From positions 1-34,770 of the forward strand of contig JAGRAE010000012.1 in the NCBI GenBank assembly GCA_020435005.1: a DNA stretch of 34,770 bases, read 5' to 3'. The translations under genes and the position numbers were made by a program. Shown here piece after piece: positions 8,465 to 15,645 of this stretch; position 1 is the stretch's first letter; the number at the start of each line of letters is the position of its first letter. The notes under the pieces are model-generated. The model ran no database searches, had not been told where the DNA came from, and was given only the letters and a program-made list of their open reading frames with translations. This DNA comes from Bdellovibrionales bacterium. GTDB lineage: Bacteria; Bdellovibrionota; Bdellovibrionia; Bdellovibrionales; UBA1609.

Positions 8465-9035
8465 TTTCAGCCACAATTTTTTCAAATAAATACATTGGAA
8501 GACCAACTACATTTTCATAATCGCCCTGTCTTTCCTCAACAAATTGAGAGGCAAGACCTTGGATACCATAAGCTCCTGCTTTGTCCATTGGCTCTCCTGA
8601 ATTAATATAATTATTTATTTCTTTTCCAGTTAAATTTTTAAACTTAATGTAAGTTGTGGCTAAATCACAAACACATTTACAACTGTAAAGATCATAAACA
8701 CAAAGTCCGGTTTTTACGCTGTGCGTTTTTCCAGACAATAAGGATAAAAATTGAAAAGCTTCATTCTTATCCTTTGGTTTTCCTAGTACTTGGTCCTTAA
8801 ATACCACTACTGTATCTGCACTAAGCAATAAAATCTTTTGTGATTTTAAGCGCTTATGTTTCTCAATATAAGCTTCTGCCTTTTGTCTAGCCACACTCAT
8901 TATGGCTTTATCTAAATTTAGGTTTTTATCAATAATTTCCGATACTTTAACTGAATCCGTGCGAAATTTGTAATCAGTTTTTGCAAGGATATGACTACGA
9001 CGAGGTGATTGGGAAACTAAAACTAATTCATACAT
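8424..9035 (-). CDS. maf: Maf family nucleotide pyrophosphatase
   Basis: Hydrolyses non-canonical or modified nucleoside triphosphates to monophosphates. The family is also linked to septum control. At 203 residues it is normal length. The N-terminal SQSPRR motif, LLSADTVVVF (catalytic Asp region), LGKPKDKNEAFQFL, LSGKTHSV and DKAGAYGIQG are all in order and intact. It is the first gene of the minus-strand maf-yggS-proC-divIVA series. Only 29 bases separate its start from that of tadC on the other strand, and a perfect 18-base palindrome overlaps its start codon. Confidence 0.94.
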   Translation of the reverse strand: MYELVLVSQSPRRSHILAKTDYKFRTDSVKVSEIIDKNLNLDKAIMSVARQKAEAYIEKHKRLKSQKILLLSADTVVVFKDQVLGKPKDKNEAFQFLSLLSGKTHSVKTGLCVYDLYSCKCVCDLATTYIKFKNLTGKEINNYINSGEPMDKAGAYGIQGLASQFVEERQGDYENVVGLPMYLFEKIVAENGWKIDKRKSKSN

Positions 9036-9051
9036 GTTTTATTTAAAACAT
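9034..9051. promoter_or_regulatory. Palindrome between divergent maf and tadC
   Basis: ATGTTTTA (9034-9041) and TAAAACAT (9044-9051) form a perfect inverted repeat around TT. It covers the maf start codon and most of the 29-base intergenic gap. Its symmetry suits a dimeric regulator able to affect both directions, but AT-rich palindromes also arise by chance. Confidence 0.35.
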
Positions 9052-9064
9052 AGAAAGAGGGTAA

Positions 9065-9970
9065 ATGTTAAGTTTTGACTTCCTAGGTTTAATATTATCT
9101 TTAGCATTCACAGCATTTAGTGTGTATCTGTTTGTTAGTACACTTTTTAAAAATAATGCTGATGCAGATGCTTTAGCTTGGGCTTCTGGTGATGAACCAC
9201 AAAAGTCAAAGTCGGGGTTTATTAATTTCTCACGACCTCTCGTGCACAACTTTACCTTACAGCACGCTTTTCGAGTTAAAGCTCCTCAATATAGAAGAAA
9301 TGTTGAAAAGAAAATTTTAACAGCAGGCCTTTCTAGAGAACTAAATGTTGACGAGTTTATCGGCTTGCAAATTTTATGGGGCATCATGTTTCCCGCCATG
9401 CTTACTATTTTGAACTTTGCTCTACAATTAGGTTACCCTTATTTAATGTTTCCAGCTTTTACTGTTTTTGGTGCAGTTTTTCCCCATATTCACTGTCAAG
9501 CTGCAAAAAATAAACGTTACATCTCAGTTGTAAAAGATCTCCCCTTCTTTATTGACTTAATGGCTCTGTCAACAGAAGCGGGACTTGATTTCGTAAATGC
9601 CATTCAAAGAATAGTAGATAAAGCTAAAGATAGCGTATTAGCCGATGAGTTAAATATAGTCTTAAAAGATATAAAACTTGGTAGCGCTCGCGGTGATGCT
9701 TTAAAAAAACTTTCAGAAAGATTAGACATACCAGAAATAACTAGTTTTTGTTCCGTCGTAATAGATGCCGACTACACGGGTGCGAGTATTGCACAAGTAC
9801 TAAAAGATCAATCTGTACAGATGCGAATGGAAAGGTTTGTTCGAGCAGAAAAAGCCGGTGCAAAAGCATCTCAATTAATCTTAATTCCTATGATGATATT
9901 TATTTTACCAGCAGTGTTTTTAGTAGTTTTTGCCCCAATCATTTTACAGTTCTTTTATGGGGGTCAGTGA
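9065..9970 (+). CDS. tadC: TadC-like inner-membrane platform protein (type II secretion F family)
   Basis: Inner-membrane platform protein of Tad/Flp pilus or type II-like secretion machines, 301 residues, normal for TadC. N-terminal membrane segment about residues 3-24, two more in the middle (about 96-140), then the T2SSF cytoplasmic domain: FFIDLMALSTEAGLDFVNAI, LKDIKLGSARGDALKKLSER and the conserved DQSVQMRMERFVRAEKAGAKA before the last hydrophobic segments. GAGGG precedes the ATG. It heads a six-gene overlapping operon, and its TGA overlaps the next ATG (TGATG). No tadB, ATPase or pilin gene is next to it in the window, unlike usual tad loci. Confidence 0.88.
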   Translation: MLSFDFLGLILSLAFTAFSVYLFVSTLFKNNADADALAWASGDEPQKSKSGFINFSRPLVHNFTLQHAFRVKAPQYRRNVEKKILTAGLSRELNVDEFIGLQILWGIMFPAMLTILNFALQLGYPYLMFPAFTVFGAVFPHIHCQAAKNKRYISVVKDLPFFIDLMALSTEAGLDFVNAIQRIVDKAKDSVLADELNIVLKDIKLGSARGDALKKLSERLDIPEITSFCSVVIDADYTGASIAQVLKDQSVQMRMERFVRAEKAGAKASQLILIPMMIFILPAVFLVVFAPIILQFFYGGQ

Positions 9971-10326
9971 TGAGTACTCTTAAACTTTACCTTCAAGAAA
10001 AGAATATATTGATTGCTAACAAGGTAACAATTGCAGATAATTTTATTAATCGTGCTCTCGGACTAATGGGTAAAAAGTCAATGGACCCAAGTTCAGCTTT
10101 GTGGATTAAAAGCTGCTCCCATATTCATACATTTTTTATGAATTTTGCAATTGATCTAATTTTTGTCGATAAAAATTTAGTTGTAAAAAAAGTTTGTTTA
10201 AATGCACAACCCTGGAAACATTTTTTTACCGGCTCCTGGCGTGCAGATTCTGTTTTTGAATTACCCGAGGGATCAATTATCGCGGCGAATATAAAAGAAG
10301 GAGATCAGCTCTATGTGGGTGCTTAG
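9970..10326 (+). CDS. DUF192 family protein
   Basis: Small protein (118 aa) of the DUF192 family (PF02643), of unknown biochemical role. Typical features are the N-terminal LANKVTIAD-like strand, RALGLMGKKSM (usual R-x-x-GLM block), and SHIHTFFMNFAIDLIFVDKNLVV, matching the family's His/Phe-Met-x-x-x-IDL-x-F-x-D core. Unlike many members it lacks an obvious signal peptide. The start is set by the TGATG overlap with tadC. A longer frame upstream is a shadow of tadC. It overlaps the next gene by 14 bases. DUF192 genes often sit beside tad genes, in line with this position. Confidence 0.88.
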   Translation: MSTLKLYLQEKNILIANKVTIADNFINRALGLMGKKSMDPSSALWIKSCSHIHTFFMNFAIDLIFVDKNLVVKKVCLNAQPWKHFFTGSWRADSVFELPEGSIIAANIKEGDQLYVGA

Positions 10327-11965
10327 GTTTTTAAATGGACCTTTAGCTGGTCAAATGATCAATCTAAAAAAGGGACAGAATTTAATTGGTCGAAATCAAA
10401 ATTGTGCAATTCCAATTGCTCATCCTGGTATATCAAAGCAACACTGTATAATTGTTATTAACGAAAATCAAATCAGTGTAAATGATTTAAACTCTAGTAA
10501 TGGTACATTTGTAAACGGTTTGAAAATTAAAAATTATAATTTAAAAGCCAATGATAAAATCAGTATGTATGATATTATGGCAGAAGTTATAAATGTGTCT
10601 GATGTTAATAAAGGCTTTGGCCAAGCATTAAATCCCAATCAATACTTTGGCAATGCAGCTGTTAATCATCATCCAGCAACACATCATGCCCAACCACAAG
10701 TAGATATAAATTTTCATCCACAAAACAGCCCAGAAATGAATATGTCTGCAGAGTCTCAAAAGCAAAGCGTTCAAATACCAAAAGGTTTGGAAGGCTTTGT
10801 ACGTTTAGCTCAAAACTACATTGAAGATGTAGTTCTCCCTGGAGTTTATAAACTAGCAGAGTGGACGGAGTTTAAATGGGTTCTTTTAATATTTATGGGT
10901 GCATTTATAGTTTTCGTTACTAGCTTATCGGCCATACCATTAATGAGAATTTTAAAAGCTAGTATCGAAAAGGAAAGTCAAAGAAGAGCTCTAACTATTG
11001 CTAGAACACTTGCCAAAGTCAACCAGGTGCCCTTAATGGAAGGGCAAGAGGCTAGTGTTTCTGTTGAGTTAGCAGACAGAGAACCTGGTGTGTCAAGTTC
11101 ATATATATTCTCAAATGTAGATAATATTATTATTGCTCCTGCAAGATTAAGTGGAAAATACCCCAATGAAAAATTTGTACATACAGCAAAAAAAGAAGGC
11201 CGTGAAGTTGTAGGGCAAATAGATAGTAGCACTATTGGTGCCATAGTGCCTATAGAATTTTATAACCCACAAACCGGCGGACAATCCATAGTTGCCTACT
11301 CAGTAGTTATATACGATATGGGAACCTTAGCCGTTGACGATGGCAGAACTTTAAGTCTATTTATTCAAACATTTTTTATAGCTTTAGTTGTTGGCACATT
11401 ACTATTTTTCTTTTTGTATAAGTTAATTGAATACCCGATTGCTAACATTAATAAACAGCTCGATAAGGCATTAAGAGAAGGTCAACTTCATATTGAACTT
11501 AATTATCAATTTCCAGTTATCCAAGATCTTATCTCTAACATAAGAAGCGTGCTCACTCGAATTGATGGTGCTAGCGATGGTAATTCACAGTCCGAGCAAG
11601 CATTTGAACAAGATCGTAGCCAGGAAATGGCCAGCCTTGTTCAACTCATTGGCTTCCCCGCCATGGCTGTACAGGCTTTGGATAATACAGTAGCTGCAAT
11701 AAATTCCAACTTTGAAGAAAAAACAGGAATGTCTTCCAGTGAAATTCTTTATGGCAATGTTTCCAGTATTACTGATCAATCTTTAAAACTAAGTTTAGAA
11801 GATCTCATAGCAAGAATAAATGAAAACTCTGATCAAATGATTACAAATGAACTTGAGTTTGGCGGTATTAAACATGAAATTGTAGCCCAAGCTGTGCATG
11901 GCAATAACAAAGTCTCATATATTCTTTTTGTAATTCTTCCTTTAGGAGAGGAGGATGCAAGTTGA
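10313..11965 (+). CDS. FHA-domain membrane receptor with periplasmic sensor and PAS-like domain (550 aa)
   Basis: Domain order: FHA domain, residues about 1-95, with the pThr-binding residues intact (Arg27 in GRN, Ser41-x-x-His44, Asn63-Gly64); an Asn/His/Gln-rich linker to about 155; membrane segment 188-211; periplasmic sensor region 212-345; membrane segment 347-370; a HAMP-like juxtamembrane helix (YPIANINKQLDKALREGQ); and a PAS-like domain about 435-545. This is the build of a transmembrane receptor, but it has no kinase, cyclase, phosphatase or methyl-accepting output. Output may instead be by binding of phosphoproteins through FHA. The ATG at 10313 has GAAGGAG upstream and overlaps the DUF192 gene by 14 bases. 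Confidence 0.85.
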   Translation: MWVLRFLNGPLAGQMINLKKGQNLIGRNQNCAIPIAHPGISKQHCIIVINENQISVNDLNSSNGTFVNGLKIKNYNLKANDKISMYDIMAEVINVSDVNKGFGQALNPNQYFGNAAVNHHPATHHAQPQVDINFHPQNSPEMNMSAESQKQSVQIPKGLEGFVRLAQNYIEDVVLPGVYKLAEWTEFKWVLLIFMGAFIVFVTSLSAIPLMRILKASIEKESQRRALTIARTLAKVNQVPLMEGQEASVSVELADREPGVSSSYIFSNVDNIIIAPARLSGKYPNEKFVHTAKKEGREVVGQIDSSTIGAIVPIEFYNPQTGGQSIVAYSVVIYDMGTLAVDDGRTLSLFIQTFFIALVVGTLLFFFLYKLIEYPIANINKQLDKALREGQLHIELNYQFPVIQDLISNIRSVLTRIDGASDGNSQSEQAFEQDRSQEMASLVQLIGFPAMAVQALDNTVAAINSNFEEKTGMSSSEILYGNVSSITDQSLKLSLEDLIARINENSDQMITNELEFGGIKHEIVAQAVHGNNKVSYILFVILPLGEEDAS

Positions 11966-12951
11966 GTAATTTAGCTCTTAAAAATCAAGTTGAATACACT
12001 CTTACTGTTACATCAGGACCTGATAAAGGGGAAACCTTTAAGATAATGTCTTCAACTATTAAAATTGGTAGAGCTTCAACCAACGATATTGTTTTGGCCA
12101 AAGATGTTAAATGTAGTCGTAATCATGCAGAAATTATAATCTCTCACTCCGGTATTATAATTAAATCACTAAATAGTAAAAATTTAGTTGAGGTCGATGG
12201 CAAACCAGGAGAAGCCCTTTTATTAAATCACAATGCAAAAATACGTCTAGGCTCAACAAAACTATTATTTCAAATTTCCATGCTGATTAAAGATGAAGAA
12301 ACCCGAGCTTTGAGTGCAACAATGAATGAAGCCTTTGATCCACAAGAAAAAGGATTAGGTTTTTCACGTCCACAGCAAATTCACAAAGGCAATAAACTTC
12401 CTCTCCCTCAAGGCAAAACCAACAACTTCAGAATGATATTAATAGGAATAGGTATTATTTTAATTATGTTTGCCTTAACAAATGAAGAAGTAGGTTTTAA
12501 CAAAGATGCCGGCATTCGTACAGATGAAGAAATCGAAAAGGAAATAGACACCATCAATAAAATCAGAGAGGCTGAAAGAAAATTAAGGGAAAAAAAAGGA
12601 TTGCAATCACCTAACTTTAAAGAAGCACAGACTCATTATATTAGAGGTTTTAGATACTATAAAAAAGGTAAATATGAAAGATTTCTTTATTCTTTTCAAG
12701 CTTGTACATCAATTTTTCCCGAACATGAACTGTGCAAGACATACAAAAAATTAGCTGAAAAAAAATACTATGAGTTAATACAGTTTCAAATGATACGTGG
12801 AAAAAAGTTACTTGAAAAAGGACAATACTCTGCATGCATTTCTGTTTTTAAAAATGTCACATATATGGTTAAAGATAAATCAAATAAAGTTTTTCAAGAG
12901 GCTGAAGCTAATCTCAGTCTTTGCAAATCAAGAATGGAAGGAAGGTTCTAG
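11962..12951 (+). CDS. FHA-TM-TPR protein (329 aa)
   Basis: N-terminal FHA domain (about residues 10-108) with Arg37 (GRA) and Ser52-x-x-His55 present but the usual Asn-Gly replaced by an altered stretch ending VDG, so phosphothreonine binding may be weakened. One membrane segment lies at about 156-173. The C-terminus (about 215-329) holds TPR-like helical repeats, seen as THYIRGFRYYKKGKYERFLYSF and later KKLLEKGQYSACISVF-type helices. Topology puts FHA in the cytoplasm and the TPRs in the periplasm, or the reverse. The start is TTG at 11962, overlapping the previous stop by four bases (TTGA), with GGAGAGGAGG upstream. It is one of three consecutive FHA genes. Confidence 0.83.
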   Translation: MSNLALKNQVEYTLTVTSGPDKGETFKIMSSTIKIGRASTNDIVLAKDVKCSRNHAEIIISHSGIIIKSLNSKNLVEVDGKPGEALLLNHNAKIRLGSTKLLFQISMLIKDEETRALSATMNEAFDPQEKGLGFSRPQQIHKGNKLPLPQGKTNNFRMILIGIGIILIMFALTNEEVGFNKDAGIRTDEEIEKEIDTINKIREAERKLREKKGLQSPNFKEAQTHYIRGFRYYKKGKYERFLYSFQACTSIFPEHELCKTYKKLAEKKYYELIQFQMIRGKKLLEKGQYSACISVFKNVTYMVKDKSNKVFQEAEANLSLCKSRMEGRF

Positions 12952-14960
12952 TGTATAAACTTAGTGTCTTCCACAATGGAAAACTTATTAAAGAGCTCTC
13001 TTTGACACCAGGAGAAGAGTACATCATCGGTCGTGATGCCACTGCCGATATTCAATTAGGTGTTTCAAAGGGAATTTCCAGACAGCATTTAAAAATATCT
13101 TTCAATGAACCTGCTTGGTATTTAGAAGTTCTTTCTCAATATGGAAACTTACACTATGATGGCGAAGAAGTTGATGAGTTGTTTCTAGATGAAAACACAC
13201 AGTTCAATCTACCTCCATATGATTTTCATTTTTCAATTGAAAAAGTTAAAGTAAAAGAGTCCAGAAAATCAGAAAATGTACCTCCCCCACCTCCTCAAGA
13301 GGAGATTCATAATGAATTGAATTTACCAGCAACAAGTGAACCAGATTTGTCTCTAGAAAACAAAAAGACAAACTTGGTTCCACATAATAACAACTATAAA
13401 AATCCACACGAATTAGCTTTAGAAAGTTTTTCTGATGAAGATACTTCTCCTGGTTCTGCCTCTAACCTTGTTGGAATTATCAAATGGCATGATCTCAATG
13501 GTAAAAAGAAAGGATACAAATTTAGTAACAGTTGTGTTGTAGGGCGCGGTGAAAATTGTGATGTTACCATAAAACACAATAAAATGAGTCGAAAGCATTT
13601 TGAAATAAATAAGGAAAATAATAAGTTTTACGTTCTTGATTTAGGTAGTGCGAACGGTACAAAAGTTAACAATAAACCCGTTAGTACTCACCAACCATTA
13701 CAAGTCGAGAGTGGAGATGAAATTTCAATATCCAATTTAAAGTTTAACTTTGAAATAAAGGATGAGCAATTTGCCAACAAATTAAGTAATGTACCAATGG
13801 TACAGAACCACGGCCCTGACAGGTTACCTATGCCGCCTCAAATAGCTGGAGCTAGAGTCGTACGAGTTAGTAAAAATCAACACCGACAAGTTATTAGCGA
13901 TCCTGGACGAAAAAATAAATTGGTCAGACTTGCTATTATGTTATTGGTACCTGTACTTCTTATTGGTCTACTTTTAGAACCTGAAAAGGAACAAAATGAA
14001 AAGGGAAAAACTGATCTCGCCTCAGTTGTAACCTTTGACAAATTGACACCCGAAGAAAAACAAATAGTAATAGACTCTTTTCGGCTTGGTAAAAGTCACT
14101 TTAATCAAAAGAAATATGCTAACTGTATAAAAGAATTTGAAAAGATTCACAATATTATACCCTTCTATGAAAATTCAAAAGAGCTTATAGGTTTATGTGA
14201 ACAAGCACTTGCTTTAGAAAGAGAAGTTTTGGTTGAAGAGGAGAAAGAACGAAAACAGCGAGAACTTGAACAAAGGATCGCTGTCATTGTAGAAGATTGT
14301 CGTGCAAAAATGAACCAATTTAGAACCGCAGATGAGGCTAATTCTTGTATCGCCGAGGCAATGACTATGTTTCCTGACCACCCTGCCATACTCGATTTTC
14401 AGAACACAATTGCGATGAGGGAACAATCAGAAAGAGACCAAGCTGCGGCAAAAGCCCGACGACAAAAACTTATCCAACAAGGTGAAAATGCTTACAATGC
14501 AGCAAATAGTGAATTTAAAAAACAAAGTTTTCGTAAAGCTATTGACCTGTTCAATAAGTATTTAGCTGGGAATTTCCCAGATACCAAAGGCCATAAAGAA
14601 ATTGCTGAAAGAGATTTAGCTTCTGCAAAGACTCAACTAACAAAAAAGGTTGATGAGCTGTTTGGTGAATGCAAAAAAAATTACAATGACAGAAAATTTA
14701 AAGAGGCCATATTTGCTTGTGACAAAGCCACCAGTGAAGATCCAAAAAATGATGAAGTTCTTTCTTTTAGAAAATCTATTTTATCAGAATTAAGAAAAGA
14801 AATGAAATTAATGTATCAGGATGCCATTTTAGAAGAAAACTTAGGCAATGTAGATGCCGCCAAAGAAAAATGGAAGAAAATTATGGAACTAGATATTCCA
14901 TCTGACGAATACTATAAAAAATCAGAAAGCAAACTCAAAAAATACGGTATTGGAATATAA
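12951..14960 (+). CDS. Double-FHA TM protein with long TPR-like tail (669 aa)
   Basis: The largest FHA protein of the cluster. FHA-1 (about residues 1-98) keeps Arg28 and Ser43-x-x-His46 but has a degenerate Asn-Gly region (YGNLHYDG). FHA-2 (about 173-272) is complete, with Arg199, Ser213-x-x-His216 and Asn235-Gly236. A Pro-rich linker (PPPPP near 111-115) lies between them. One membrane segment is at 324-342. The rest (about 370-660) is TPR-like and coiled, with repeated units resembling LGKSHFNQKKYANCIKEFEK and FGECKKNYNDRKFKEAIFACD. The start is GTG at 12951, overlapping the previous TAG by one base, with AAGGAAGG upstream. A TTG 30 bases earlier is less likely. It looks like a paralogue of the preceding FHA-TM-TPR gene with an extra FHA. 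Confidence 0.85.
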   Translation: MYKLSVFHNGKLIKELSLTPGEEYIIGRDATADIQLGVSKGISRQHLKISFNEPAWYLEVLSQYGNLHYDGEEVDELFLDENTQFNLPPYDFHFSIEKVKVKESRKSENVPPPPPQEEIHNELNLPATSEPDLSLENKKTNLVPHNNNYKNPHELALESFSDEDTSPGSASNLVGIIKWHDLNGKKKGYKFSNSCVVGRGENCDVTIKHNKMSRKHFEINKENNKFYVLDLGSANGTKVNNKPVSTHQPLQVESGDEISISNLKFNFEIKDEQFANKLSNVPMVQNHGPDRLPMPPQIAGARVVRVSKNQHRQVISDPGRKNKLVRLAIMLLVPVLLIGLLLEPEKEQNEKGKTDLASVVTFDKLTPEEKQIVIDSFRLGKSHFNQKKYANCIKEFEKIHNIIPFYENSKELIGLCEQALALEREVLVEEEKERKQRELEQRIAVIVEDCRAKMNQFRTADEANSCIAEAMTMFPDHPAILDFQNTIAMREQSERDQAAAKARRQKLIQQGENAYNAANSEFKKQSFRKAIDLFNKYLAGNFPDTKGHKEIAERDLASAKTQLTKKVDELFGECKKNYNDRKFKEAIFACDKATSEDPKNDEVLSFRKSILSELRKEMKLMYQDAILEENLGNVDAAKEKWKKIMELDIPSDEYYKKSESKLKKYGIGI

Positions 14961-14961
14961 A

Positions 14962-15645
14962 ATGAAATCATTCGTTTTTAGAAATTATAGTAGTCAATTT
15001 TATAAACCACAACCTGTTATTAATGATGACTTAGAACGAACTTTACTAACAATTGCTACACCTTGGGGCTCTAAATCTGGCGCAAACAAATCTACGGAGA
15101 TAATACATAATTTCTATTTATCAGCAAGAGGCGACCAAGAAGCCACCTCACCATTTGAACGGATGAGACATTTATCTCAAGAAGCCAATGATCTAAGAAT
15201 TGCCGTCTTATTTGCAAACGAGAAAATTTATAATGAAGATAACAATGATGAATATGTTACTGGCTGTGAACTTGTTAGTATGGTCCAAGTAGGGAATGAA
15301 GTACACTTTATACAAGTTGGTCAACCCGCGATTTATTTAATTAGAAATGGCATTAGCCTATTGCCAATGGCTTGTCATTTAGATATGTCGATGAATTCAT
15401 CTACTGAAAAGAATCTAATTTCTCCTATGCCATCAAAATTAATTGGATTGGAAAAAACTATTGATTTCTCTGTCCACACCTTCGTTCCTCAAGTGAGAGA
15501 TAAAATTATTTTTTTGAGTAGAACTTTTGCACCCTCTAAAATTTTTAATATGGACTTCAGTTCAGTCAATTTGGATTCATTAACAATAGAAATAAGTAGG
15601 GAGAATCCTAACAACCCATTTTGGATAGGGTTACTGGAGTTTTAA
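14962..15645 (+). CDS. PP2C-like protein, probably a pseudophosphatase (227 aa)
   Basis: The pattern resembles a reduced PP2C (PPM) phosphatase: a strand and helix like those after the usual DGMGG motif (here PWGSKSGANKSTE, residues 34-46), AVLFANEKIY where PP2C has a helix with AN-x-x-I, then GCELVSMVQVGNEVHFIQVG aligned with the GTTLV...HVGDS region. The first Asp-Gly metal ligand is replaced by Pro-Trp and the VGD Asp by Gln121, so metal-dependent catalysis is unlikely. The start is ATG one base after the previous stop. A TTG at 14950 would add four residues. Its 3' end overlaps the convergent sulfatase-like gene by 15 bases. The fold call is by eye and needs a profile search, but the link with FHA genes makes it attractive. 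Confidence 0.6.
   Translation: MKSFVFRNYSSQFYKPQPVINDDLERTLLTIATPWGSKSGANKSTEIIHNFYLSARGDQEATSPFERMRHLSQEANDLRIAVLFANEKIYNEDNNDEYVTGCELVSMVQVGNEVHFIQVGQPAIYLIRNGISLLPMACHLDMSMNSSTEKNLISPMPSKLIGLEKTIDFSVHTFVPQVRDKIIFLSRTFAPSKIFNMDFSSVNLDSLTIEISRENPNNPFWIGLLEF

Noticed and set aside
9748-9969. Longer N-terminus for the DUF192 protein
   Set aside because: This part is tadC read in another frame. The DUF192 family start fits the ATG at 9970 overlapping the tadC stop.
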